Under the pieces are notes generated by a model, which saw nothing but the letters and a program-made list of their open reading frames with translations, did not search any database and was not told where the DNA came from. Both the position numbers and the translations under genes were made by a program. Below are positions 45,901 through 53,843 of a stretch of 64,000 nt of DNA, in pieces; position 1 is the stretch's first letter, and each line of letters opens with the position of its first letter. The stretch lies in contig NZ_MSTQ01000020.1 of NCBI RefSeq assembly GCF_001945365.1, positions 37,508 through 101,507 of the forward strand. The letters run 5' to 3'. Source of the stretch: Pseudomonas reinekei (lineage in GTDB: Bacteria; Pseudomonadota; Gammaproteobacteria; Pseudomonadales; Pseudomonadaceae).

Positions 45901-46619
45901 AGGGTTGGGTCTACGCAGGCCTCGGGAACGAACAAATAACCTTTGCTACGCACGGTCTTGATCAGCCGTGGATGATCCGGGTCGTCGCCGATCTTCGGCC
46001 GGATGCGCGAGATGCGCACGTCGATGGAGCGGTCCTGGCCGTCATAGCCGATGCCGCGCAGCGCGGTAAAGATTTCTTCCCGGGACAGAATGCGCCCGGC
46101 GTTGGCCACCAGCAGCCAGAGCAAGTCGAACTCGGCGCTGGTCAGTTCGATACCATTGTCATTGAGCCAGGCTTCGCGCAAGGCGTTGTCCACCACCAAC
46201 GGGCCGAATTGCAGACGCCGTTGTTTTTCCGGGACCGGCTCAGGGGTTTCACTGCGTCGCAGCAACGCCTGGATCCGCGCCAGCAGCAGGCGCGGACGCA
46301 CCGGTTTGCATACGTAATCGTCGGCGCCCAGGTCGAGGCCGAGGATCTGGTCGGTGTCGTCACTGCGCGCGGTGAGCATCAGGATCGGGCCGTCATAGCG
46401 GTCGCGGACCTTGCGGCAAATGCTCAGGCCGTCTTCACCGGGGAGCATCAGGTCGAGGATCACCAGGTCCGGCTGTTCCTTGATGATGCGCGCCGCCGCC
46501 AGGGCGCCATTGCCCTCGATCGACACACGCAGGCCATTGGCTTCCAGGTAATCGCGAGTCAGTTCGGCCAGACGCTGGTCGTCCTCCACAATCAATACCT
46601 GCCAGGCTTCTTGCTCCAC
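45897..46619 (-). CDS. OmpR-family response regulator (RstA-like, PA1157-type)
   Basis: 240 residues from GTG 46619, seven bases after AGAGG. Receiver with VEDDQRL, phospho-Asp in LVILDLMLPGEDG and Lys in YVCKPVRP; winged helix with ELTSAEFDLLWLLV and RSIDVRISRIRPKI and IKTVRSKGYLFVP. GTG starts for both genes of this operon hint at modest translation. Confidence 0.88.
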   Translation of the reverse strand: MEQEAWQVLIVEDDQRLAELTRDYLEANGLRVSIEGNGALAAARIIKEQPDLVILDLMLPGEDGLSICRKVRDRYDGPILMLTARSDDTDQILGLDLGADDYVCKPVRPRLLLARIQALLRRSETPEPVPEKQRRLQFGPLVVDNALREAWLNDNGIELTSAEFDLLWLLVANAGRILSREEIFTALRGIGYDGQDRSIDVRISRIRPKIGDDPDHPRLIKTVRSKGYLFVPEACVDPTL

Positions 46620-46898
46620 GGATGACCTCTGCTTGCCAATGACTCTTTATAAGGAAGGATCCGCCCGTCTTTTTGTAATGATTCGGGGGATAAAATTGCA
46701 TACACGCTGGCCGATTGTATAAACGTCGCCCGCGCAGAACACAAGCCGGTAAATGCGTTCGGACATGTCGGTTTTTTGTGATAGGGTTCGCGCCCTTAAA
46801 AATCCGCCCGGCCGATTTTGATCGATGAAAATTGATGAAAAAAGGTCCGGTCCAGCAGCATCGCGGCCTACACGCCGATTGGCCCTTTCACACACAAT

Positions 46899-46919
46899 TT
46901 ACGCACAGGTTTATCCACA
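46899..46919 (+). promoter_or_regulatory. DnaA boxes upstream of nrdA
   Basis: TTATCCACA (46911-46919) is a perfect DnaA box; TTACGCACA (46899-46907), 12 bp before it, is a two-mismatch copy. The E. coli nrdAB promoter has the same arrangement of DnaA sites. Confidence 0.65.
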
Positions 46920-46944
46920 GGTAGTACGTTGCAATCGCCCCCCA

Positions 46945-46995
46945 AAACGCATTATCTTGTACCCCAGCGCCAAAAAAACCCTAGATGTAGGGTTT
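46945..46995 (+). promoter_or_regulatory. NrdR box pair upstream of nrdA
   Basis: A perfect palindrome AAACCCTA GATG TAGGGTTT (46976-46995) and a weaker site AAACGCATTATCTTGTACCC (46945-46964) have centres 31 bp apart, three helical turns. NrdR boxes come in pairs at such spacing, and the E. coli nrdA promoter has one TATCTTG-type box and one palindromic box. The second site is the clear one. Confidence 0.6.
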
Positions 46996-47177
46996 AGCGC
47001 AAAAAACCAAACACAAACCGGACACCAATTTCAAGCGCTTTTCTTGCCTCTGTCCGGTTGATTCAAGCGTATTTTCAAAAGACCAAACCGCGAGTGCGGG
47101 TGGCTACTGTATTTCGGCCCGATGGGGTGGAAACGGTACGGGTGTTGCAGTCCTGAACTGTCACCTCAAAGGACTCC

Positions 47178-47202
47178 GGTCTTGCGCCCAAGGCGCAAGA
47201 CC
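47178..47202 (+). promoter_or_regulatory. Perfect hairpin in the nrdA leader
   Basis: GGTCTTGCGCC CAA GGCGCAAGACC, 11-base arms with a three-base loop, about 155 nt before the nrdA ATG and with no T run after it. Confidence 0.65.
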
Positions 47203-47357
47203 AAAGACTTCGGCATGGAAGCGGCGCCCAATAGCCCCCTTCCTGATCTGTCCCGAAGTTGGTATGCCCGGCCCTTGCCGGTTGTAGTGCTTCAGGACGG
47301 AACGGTGGGCACTGTGATGGTGCCCAAACAAACATAGAGAATGTGGAGACAACCCCC

Positions 47358-50252
47358 ATGCAAACCGACACAACTCGCGAGAACCCGCAGGGCACCTTGC
47401 CGCAGGCTACCGATTCGAATTCGGATCTGTCCGCCACCGCGCCTGGCCAACTGCGCGTGATCAAGCGTAACGGCACTGTCGTTCCTTACACCGATGACAA
47501 GATCACCGTCGCCATCACCAAAGCGTTTCTCGCAGTTGAAGGCGGTACCGCTGCCGCTTCGTCGCGAATCCACGACACCGTGGCCCGCCTGACCGAACAG
47601 GTCACCGCCACCTTCAAGCGTCGCATGCCATCGGGCGGCACCATCCACATCGAAGAAATCCAGGACCAGGTCGAACTGGCCCTGATGCGTGCCGGCGAGC
47701 AGAAAGTCGCTCGTGACTACGTGATCTACCGTGACGGTCGTTCCAAAGAACGCGCGGCCCACGCGCCGGCCGAAGAAGCCGTCAACGCTCACCCGTCGAT
47801 CCGCATCACCCGCGCCGATGGCACCTTTGCACCGCTGGACATGGGTCGTCTGAACACCATCGTCACCGAAGCATGCGAAGGCCTGGAAGAAGTCGACGGC
47901 GACCTGATCCAGCGCGAAACCCTGAAAAACCTGTACGACGGCGTGGCCCTGACCGACGTCAACACCGCCCTGGTGATGACCGCCCGCACCCTGGTCGAGC
48001 GTGAGCCGAACTACTCGTTCGTGACCGCCCGCCTGCTGATGGACACCCTGCGTGCCGAAGGCCTGGGCTTCCTCGGTGTGGCCGAAAGCGCTACCCACCA
48101 CGAGATGGTCGACCTGTACGCCAAGGCCCTGCCGGCCTACATCGCCAAGGGTATCGAATTCGAATTGCTGAACCCGGTCCTGGCCTCCTTCGACCTGGAA
48201 AAACTGGGCAAGGCGATCAACCACGAGCGTGACCAGCAGTTCACTTACCTGGGACTGCAAACCCTGTACGACCGTTACTTCATCCACAAGGATGGCGTGC
48301 GTTTCGAACTGCCGCAGATCTTCTTCATGCGCGTGGCCATGGGCCTGGCGATCGAAGAGAAGCACAAAGAAGACCGTGCGATCGAGTTCTACAACCTGCT
48401 GTCGTCCTTCGACTACATGTCGTCGACTCCGACCCTGTTCAACGCCGGTACCCTGCGTCCACAGCTGTCGAGTTGCTACCTGACCACCGTGCCGGATGAC
48501 CTGTCGGGCATCTACCACGCGATCCACGACAACGCCATGCTGTCGAAATTCGCCGGTGGCCTGGGCAACGACTGGACGCCGGTTCGTGCGCTGGGTTCGT
48601 ACATCAAGGGCACCAACGGCAAGTCCCAGGGCGTTGTACCGTTCCTGAAAGTGGTGAACGACACCGCCGTCGCCGTTAACCAGGGTGGCAAGCGCAAAGG
48701 CGCTGTCTGTGCCTACCTGGAAACCTGGCACATGGACATCGAAGAATTCATCGAGCTGCGCAAGAACACCGGTGATGATCGCCGTCGTACCCACGACATG
48801 AACACCGCCAACTGGATCCCTGACCTGTTCATGAAGCGCGTCTTCGATGACGGCAAGTGGACCCTGTTCTCGCCATCCGAAGTACCGGACCTGCACGACC
48901 TGACCGGCAAGGCTTTCGAAGAGCGTTACGAGTACTACGAAGCCCTGACCGAGTACCCGGGCAAGGTCAAGCTGTTCAAGACCATCCAGGCCAAAGACCT
49001 GTGGCGCAAAATGCTGTCCATGCTGTTTGAAACCGGCCACCCATGGCTGACTTTCAAAGATCCGTGCAACCTGCGTAGCCCGCAGCAGCACGTCGGCGTG
49101 GTCCACAGCTCGAACCTGTGCACCGAAATCACCCTGAACACCAACAAGGACGAGATCGCCGTTTGCAACCTGGGCTCGATCAACCTGCCGAACCACATCG
49201 TCAACGGCAAGCTGGACACCGCCAAGCTGGAACGCACCGTCAACACCGCCGTGCGCATGCTCGACAACGTGATCGACATCAACTACTACTCGGTGCCGCA
49301 AGCGAAGAACTCCAACTTCAAGCACCGTCCGGTCGGCCTGGGCATCATGGGCTTCCAGGATGCGCTGTACCTGCAGCACATTCCTTACGGTTCCGATGCT
49401 GCCGTGCAGTTCGCCGACACGTCCATGGAAGCGGTCAGCTACTTCGCGATCCAGGCGTCCTGCGACCTGGCTGACGAGCGTGGCGCCTACGAGACGTTCC
49501 AGGGTTCGCTGTGGTCCAAAGGCATCCTGCCACTGGATTCGCAACAGATCCTGATCGAAGCCCGTGGCCAGAAGTACATCGACGTTGACCTGAAGGAAAC
49601 TCTGGACTGGGCACCTGTGCGGGCCCGTGTGCAGAAAGGTATCCGTAACTCCAACATCATGGCCATCGCACCGACCGCGACCATCGCCAACATCACTGGC
49701 GTATCGCAGTCGATCGAACCGACCTACCAGAACCTGTATGTGAAATCGAACCTGTCGGGCGAATTCACCGTGATCAACCCGTACCTGGTTCGCGACCTGA
49801 AGGCTCGCGGCCTGTGGGACTCGGTCATGATCAACGACCTGAAGTACTACGACGGTTCGGTGCAGCAGATCGAGCGTATCCCGCAAGAACTCAAAGAGCT
49901 CTACGCGACAGCCTTCGAAGTGGACACCAAGTGGATCGTTGACGCGGCCAGCCGTCGTCAGAAGTGGATCGACCAGGCTCAATCGCTGAACCTGTACATC
50001 GCTGGCGCTTCGGGCAAGAAACTGGACGTGACCTACCGCATGGCCTGGTACCGTGGCCTGAAAACCACTTACTACCTCCGTGCCCTGGCCGCGACCAGCA
50101 CCGAGAAGTCGACCATCAACACCGGCAAGTTGAACGCTGTTTCCAGCGGCGGCAACCACGGTGACGACTCGGTCCTGGCAGCGCCTGCCGGCCCAGCGCC
50201 AGTACCGAAGGCTTGCGCCATCGACGAGCCGGATTGCGAAGCTTGCCAATAA
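47358..50252 (+). CDS. nrdA: Class Ia ribonucleotide reductase large subunit NrdA
   Basis: 964 residues from ATG 47358. There are two consecutive N-terminal ATP-cone domains: VIKRNGTVVPYTDDKITVAI (about residue 32) and ITRADGTFAPLDMGRLNTIV (about residue 150), the duplicated arrangement known for P. aeruginosa NrdA. The catalytic core has SSCYLTTVPDD, FAGGLGNDWTPVRA, EPTYQNLYVKSNLSGEFTVI-type region and the radical-path tail; the C-terminus KACAIDEPDCEACQ supplies the shuttle cysteines. It makes deoxynucleotides from NDPs. nrdB is not downstream in this window, unlike PAO1. Confidence 0.97.
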   Translation: MQTDTTRENPQGTLPQATDSNSDLSATAPGQLRVIKRNGTVVPYTDDKITVAITKAFLAVEGGTAAASSRIHDTVARLTEQVTATFKRRMPSGGTIHIEEIQDQVELALMRAGEQKVARDYVIYRDGRSKERAAHAPAEEAVNAHPSIRITRADGTFAPLDMGRLNTIVTEACEGLEEVDGDLIQRETLKNLYDGVALTDVNTALVMTARTLVEREPNYSFVTARLLMDTLRAEGLGFLGVAESATHHEMVDLYAKALPAYIAKGIEFELLNPVLASFDLEKLGKAINHERDQQFTYLGLQTLYDRYFIHKDGVRFELPQIFFMRVAMGLAIEEKHKEDRAIEFYNLLSSFDYMSSTPTLFNAGTLRPQLSSCYLTTVPDDLSGIYHAIHDNAMLSKFAGGLGNDWTPVRALGSYIKGTNGKSQGVVPFLKVVNDTAVAVNQGGKRKGAVCAYLETWHMDIEEFIELRKNTGDDRRRTHDMNTANWIPDLFMKRVFDDGKWTLFSPSEVPDLHDLTGKAFEERYEYYEALTEYPGKVKLFKTIQAKDLWRKMLSMLFETGHPWLTFKDPCNLRSPQQHVGVVHSSNLCTEITLNTNKDEIAVCNLGSINLPNHIVNGKLDTAKLERTVNTAVRMLDNVIDINYYSVPQAKNSNFKHRPVGLGIMGFQDALYLQHIPYGSDAAVQFADTSMEAVSYFAIQASCDLADERGAYETFQGSLWSKGILPLDSQQILIEARGQKYIDVDLKETLDWAPVRARVQKGIRNSNIMAIAPTATIANITGVSQSIEPTYQNLYVKSNLSGEFTVINPYLVRDLKARGLWDSVMINDLKYYDGSVQQIERIPQELKELYATAFEVDTKWIVDAASRRQKWIDQAQSLNLYIAGASGKKLDVTYRMAWYRGLKTTYYLRALAATSTEKSTINTGKLNAVSSGGNHGDDSVLAAPAGPAPVPKACAIDEPDCEACQ

Positions 50253-50285
50253 GCTGAGCTGATAGGCGCCTGAAGGCGCTTATCT

Positions 50286-50328
50286 AAAACCCCCGATCAG
50301 TCCTCTGGATTGTCGGGGGTTTTCTTTT
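50286..50328 (+). terminator. Rho-independent terminator of nrdA
   Basis: Stem AAAACCCCCGA / TCGGGGGTTTT with a 16-base loop and a following T-rich tract. Confidence 0.9.
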
Positions 50329-50357
50329 GCCTTGCCTAAAGTGCTGGCCGGCATGGC

Positions 50358-50447
50358 GTCTTCGCGGGCAGACCTGCTCTCACAGTTGATCGCGTTTCGC
50401 CAAAGCAACTCGGTCACCTGTGGGAGCGGACCTGCCCGCGAAGGCGC
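50358..50447. repeat. REP pair (GCGGGCAGACCTGC family)
   Basis: Left TCTTCGCGGGCAGACCTGCT and right GGAGCGGACCTGCCCGCGAA in inverted orientation, between nrdA and flgE. Confidence 0.75.
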
Positions 50448-50543
50448 CAGACCTGACCACACAAAAAGCCGGTTACACATGACAAATCACGGCCACAAAA
50501 AAGCCCCTATCGCGAGGGGCTTCCTGTGCAGCTCAACCCAATA

Positions 50544-51860
50544 TCAGGTCATCTGAATGATGGTCTGCATGATGGTGCTCTGGGTAGAGATGGTCTTGGC
50601 GTTCGCCTGGTAGTTGCTCTGCGCCTTGATCAAGTCGACCAGTTCGTTGGTAACGTTGACGTTCGACTCTTCAAGGGAGTTGGAGTGGATCTCACCGAGG
50701 GAACCGGTTTGCGGTGCGTCGTAGCCCGGCTGACCCGAGGCGTAGGTTTCCTTCCAACTGGTGCCGCCCACAGGCTGCAGGCCTTGTTCGTTGGTGAAGC
50801 TGGCCAGCGCCAGTTGACCGATCGGCTTGGTCTGGTAGTTGCTGAAGTTGGCCAGCATCACACCGCTGCCATCGATGGTCAGGTTGGTGATCTGGCCGGT
50901 GGCGTAGCCGTTTTGATCAGGAATGGAACGAGCGCTGTCAGCGTTGAACTGCGTGGTGTTGCCCATGGCGACAGTCACACCCGCCGGGTCGGCGGCTGCG
51001 CCGTTGGGTGCCCAAACGCCATTGGTCACTTTGCCCGGAATCCAGCCAGTGATTTTCAGATCAGGGCTGACGACTGGAGGAGTGCCCGGCGTGGTGACCG
51101 AAACCAGCTTGCCACTTGTGTCAAAAGCCATGGTCGAAGGGACCGGACGCGAAGCCGCGTTCATCGGATCGCTGCCGTCCGGGTTGCGACCATCGATCAA
51201 CGTATAGACATCCCAGGTATTGGCCCCCGTCTTGACCATGTATTGGTCCATCTGGTGCTTGTTACCCTGAGTATCGTAGATCTGGGTAGTGAACTGCTTT
51301 GTGAAAGCGGTTCCCGGCTTGCTCGGGTCGAACGGGTTGGCCACTTGGTCGATCACATCGGACTTGGAGTCCAGGTTGATCGTCGACGAAACGTTGGTGG
51401 TGGTTTTCGGCGCCAGGTTGGACGTGTCGATGCGCAGGTCCGTCAGCACGCCATTGATGATCTTGCCATTGGCGTCCACACCGTAGCCTTGCAAGCGGGC
51501 AGTGCCGTCAGTGTTGGTGACGTAACCTTCCTTGTCGACCTTGAAGGTACCGGCACGGGTGTAGGACAGCGAGCCGCTGTCGTTGAGCACGAAGAAACCC
51601 GAGCCATTGATGCCCATGTCCAGCACGTTGCCGGTGTTGTTGATGTCGCCCTGGGTGAACTGCTGGGAAACGTTGGCCAGACGCACGCCACTGCCGGTGG
51701 TCTTGCTGCCGGTGCCCAGCCTGGTGGCCGAGTACACGTCTTCGAATTCCGCACGGGACGATTTGAAGCCAACGGTCGCGACGTTGGCGATGTTGTTGCC
51801 GGTCACGTCCAGTTGCTTGTTGGCGGCATAGAGACCGCTAAGGCCGATGTTGAAAGACAT
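50544..51860 (-). CDS. flgE: Flagellar hook protein FlgE
   Basis: 438 residues. N-terminal rod/hook motif MSFNIGLSGLYAANKQLDVT with GNNIANVATVGFKSSRAEFEDVY, then a variable D1-D2 central region rich in Thr/Ser, and a C-terminal helix NVNVTNELVDLIKAQSNYQA with TISTQSTIMQTIIQMT. It polymerises to the hook after export through the rod. Last gene of flgBCDE here; the next gene downstream is the converging nrdA rather than flgF. Confidence 0.95.
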   Translation of the reverse strand: MSFNIGLSGLYAANKQLDVTGNNIANVATVGFKSSRAEFEDVYSATRLGTGSKTTGSGVRLANVSQQFTQGDINNTGNVLDMGINGSGFFVLNDSGSLSYTRAGTFKVDKEGYVTNTDGTARLQGYGVDANGKIINGVLTDLRIDTSNLAPKTTTNVSSTINLDSKSDVIDQVANPFDPSKPGTAFTKQFTTQIYDTQGNKHQMDQYMVKTGANTWDVYTLIDGRNPDGSDPMNAASRPVPSTMAFDTSGKLVSVTTPGTPPVVSPDLKITGWIPGKVTNGVWAPNGAAADPAGVTVAMGNTTQFNADSARSIPDQNGYATGQITNLTIDGSGVMLANFSNYQTKPIGQLALASFTNEQGLQPVGGTSWKETYASGQPGYDAPQTGSLGEIHSNSLEESNVNVTNELVDLIKAQSNYQANAKTISTQSTIMQTIIQMT

Positions 51861-51891
51861 GTTCCACTCCTTTGTGCCGGGTTAGTCGGCT

Positions 51892-52614
51892 CTATATACC
51901 AATGGTTTGCACTTTGGACAGGGCAATGCTGCCCAGCCCGGCGAGGTTGAGCATCAGTTCACCACCGGTCTGGCTGAGCGTCACACTGGTGACGGTCGCC
52001 GGCAGGTTGGTGATCAGCGCAACAGCCTGATCATCGATGGTGGTGGTTGCCGCGAAGGTGTAAGTACCCGCCGGAGCCACGTTGCCTGCTTCGTCCTTGC
52101 CATCCCATGTGAAGCTGGCATTGCCGGCTTTCTGGTCGGACAGGGTGATGGTGCGAATGACTTTGCCGTCCTTGTCGGTGATTTTCACTTCGGCTTGAGC
52201 CACCGACTGTGGCAGTACGACCGCCCCGGTCATTCCCTTGGTGGTGTCGACCACAGCCTTGTCACCCGGCGCGATGACCGAACGGCCCACCAGCGACGAG
52301 GCCTGAAGTGCCTGGGATGAACCGAAGGCGCCGGCAATGCCGCTCACCGTATCGTTGAGTGTGGTGATGCCTTCAAGGCTGCTGAACTGCGCCAACTGCG
52401 CCACGAACTCGCCGTTGCCTTGCGGCTCCAGCGGGTTCTGGTTTTTCAGTTGTGTCACCAGCAGCTGCAGGAATGCGTCTTTGCCCAGGGCCTTTTTACC
52501 GGTGGCGCTGCCGGCCGCTGACGCCAGGGAATCAGTGTCCTTGTTGGTCTTGATCGAGGAGTTGGCCAGGATGTCGTTGAGGGACATACCGCTGGTGGTA
52601 TCGCTAACACTCAT
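51892..52614 (-). CDS. flgD: Hook assembly scaffold FlgD
   Basis: 240 residues. The conserved N-terminal LGKDAFLQLLVTQLKNQNPL and EFVAQLAQFSSLEGITTLND segment is the FlgD signature; the C-terminal half has the tudor/FlgD-like fold with FTWDGKDEAGNVAPAGTYTF. It caps the growing hook and is then shed. Confidence 0.95.
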   Translation of the reverse strand: MSVSDTTSGMSLNDILANSSIKTNKDTDSLASAAGSATGKKALGKDAFLQLLVTQLKNQNPLEPQGNGEFVAQLAQFSSLEGITTLNDTVSGIAGAFGSSQALQASSLVGRSVIAPGDKAVVDTTKGMTGAVVLPQSVAQAEVKITDKDGKVIRTITLSDQKAGNASFTWDGKDEAGNVAPAGTYTFAATTTIDDQAVALITNLPATVTSVTLSQTGGELMLNLAGLGSIALSKVQTIGI

Positions 52615-52629
52615 CTGAGTCGCCCCTTA

Positions 52630-53073
52630 TCACTGACCCAGGGTCAGGACCTTCTGCATCATGGTTTTGGCGGTGTTCATCATTTCGGCGTTGGTCTGGA
52701 AAGAACGGCTCGCGGAAATCATGTCGGCCATTTCTTCCACCACGTTGACGTTCGGGTAGTAGACGTAACCTTTGGCATCGGCTGCCGGATGGTTCGGTTC
52801 ATAACGTGCGTCAAGGTTGCTCTGGTCTTCGACTACGCCGAGCACCTGCACGCCTTGACCGGCGGCATCCTGGTTCTGGAACAGTGAATCGCTGCCGCCG
52901 CTCTGGCCGCCCTGGAACATGGTGGCGAACACCGGGTGACGTGCGCGGTAGGTCTGATCGATGCTCGACGAAACGGTCTCGGCGTTGGCGATGTTCGACG
53001 CGACGGTGTTCAAGCGAGTGGTCTGGGCACTCATGCCGCTACCGGCAATGTTGAAAACACTGGATAGAGACAT
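52630..53073 (-). CDS. flgC: Flagellar basal-body rod protein FlgC
   Basis: 147 residues. Begins SLSSVFNIAGSGMSAQTTRL with NTVASNIANAETVSSS and ends VVEEMADMISASRSFQTNAE with an ISASRSFQTN C-terminal rod motif. Part of the proximal rod. It lies three bases after flgB. Confidence 0.95.
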   Translation of the reverse strand: MSLSSVFNIAGSGMSAQTTRLNTVASNIANAETVSSSIDQTYRARHPVFATMFQGGQSGGSDSLFQNQDAAGQGVQVLGVVEDQSNLDARYEPNHPAADAKGYVYYPNVNVVEEMADMISASRSFQTNAEMMNTAKTMMQKVLTLGQ

Positions 53074-53076
53074 GGC

Positions 53077-53484
53077 TTACTCTCCGCGCAGGGCTGACAC
53101 CAGCCCTTTGAATTTGCTATTGAGCAGGGTGAAGCTGGCCTGGAAGTTCACGGAGTTTTCCGCGTAGTTCGATTGTTCCAGTTGGGCATCCACGGTGTTC
53201 TGGTCGATCGAAGGTTGCATCGGCGTGCGGTACATCAGCGACTCGTCGCCATTGCCCAGGCCTTCGGCTTCGATATGACGGCTGTTGGTCATGTTCAAGG
53301 CGAACGTGCCGTTCCTGGCTTTGTCGTTCTGGGCCTCGAGCACTTTCGAGAACTCCAGATCCCGCGCCTTGTAGTTCGGGGTGTCGGCGTTGGCGATGTT
53401 GTTGGCCAGGACTTCGGCACGCTGGGCGCGGAAGCCCAAAGCCTTTTCGTGAATGCCGAGCGCTTTATCGAAGCTGATGCTCAT
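53077..53484 (-). CDS. flgB: Flagellar basal-body rod protein FlgB
   Basis: 135 residues from ATG 53484 (MSISFDKALGIHEKALGFRA). Family motif RAQRAEVLANNIANADTPNY and the C-terminal YAENSVNFQASFTLLNSKFK. First rod subunit. A longer ORF to 53550 would include the untranslated leader containing the sigma-54 promoter, so it is rejected. Confidence 0.94.
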   Translation of the reverse strand: MSISFDKALGIHEKALGFRAQRAEVLANNIANADTPNYKARDLEFSKVLEAQNDKARNGTFALNMTNSRHIEAEGLGNGDESLMYRTPMQPSIDQNTVDAQLEQSNYAENSVNFQASFTLLNSKFKGLVSALRGE

Positions 53485-53528
53485 GTCGGGAAACCTTCGG
53501 GTGACCTGATTTTTCGTACGATGAACAT

Positions 53529-53544
53529 AGCAAGCGTCATGCCA
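53529..53544 (-). promoter_or_regulatory. Sigma-54 promoter of flgBCDE
   Basis: On the minus strand TGGCATG ACGC TTGCT, one base from the TGGCACG-N4-TTGC consensus, 45 nt before the flgB ATG. FleQ/FleR-dependent expression is expected. Confidence 0.82.
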
Positions 53545-53548
53545 ATTC

Positions 53549-53579
53549 AAAAAAGCCCGTAAACCGGGGCTTTACGGGC
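53549..53579 (-). terminator. Terminator upstream of flgB, ends cheVR
   Basis: Minus-strand stem GCCCGTAAA / TTTACGGGC with loop GCCCCGG followed by six T. It ends only four bases before the flgB sigma-54 -24 element. Confidence 0.85.
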
Positions 53580-53599
53580 AGTGGCAAGGCGGCAATGCC

Positions 53600-53639
53600 A
53601 GAAAAGCGGCAACCGGTTTCCGCTGAATGCCGCTTTTCT
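53600..53639. repeat. Inverted repeat in the cheR-flgB spacer
   Basis: AGAAAAGCGGCA (53600-53611) and TGCCGCTTTTCT (53628-53639), perfect 12-base arms with a 16-base loop. Confidence 0.65.
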
Positions 53640-53669
53640 GCCGCTTTCTCAAGAGCAACGCAGATCCCC

Positions 53670-53760
53670 TTGTGGGAGCGAGCCTGCTCGCGAAGGCGTC
53701 TTGTCAGTGGACATCTGCGTTGCCTGACCCACCGTTCGCGAGCAGGCTCGCTCCCACAGA
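53670..53760. repeat. REP pair (GCGAGCAGGCTCGC family)
   Basis: TGTGGGAGCGAGCCTGCTCG and the inverted TCGCGAGCAGGCTCGCTCCC, almost perfect arms about 45 bases apart. Confidence 0.88.
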
Positions 53761-53795
53761 ATTTAGCGGTGTTGCCGGGAAATCATCGGGCATAA

Positions 53796-53827
53796 AAAAA
53801 CGGGAGCCCCTGAGGACTCCCGTTTTT
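53796..53827 (-). terminator. Terminator after cheR
   Basis: AAAAACGGGAG / CTCCCGTTTTT with a ten-base loop; symmetric, so usable on both strands. Confidence 0.88.
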
Positions 53828-53843
53828 CGTTACCGCCAGCCAA

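Larger units (their letters stand above)
46620..47357. other. Long intergenic region between the two-component operon and nrdA
   Basis: 738 bases without a convincing gene. It holds the DnaA-like and NrdR-like sites and a leader hairpin reported separately; the left part (46620-46890) is the promoter region of the regulator operon and is AT-rich (TTTATAAGGAAG, ATAAAATTGCATAC). Confidence 0.7.

Noticed and set aside
47292..50249. 985-codon ORF opposite nrdA
   Set aside because: A mirror of a GC-rich coding gene; translation is low-complexity Val/Gly/Gln/Arg with no domain, and nrdA is certain.
53485..53550. Longer flgB start
   Set aside because: The added sequence contains the sigma-54 promoter and has no similarity to rod proteins.
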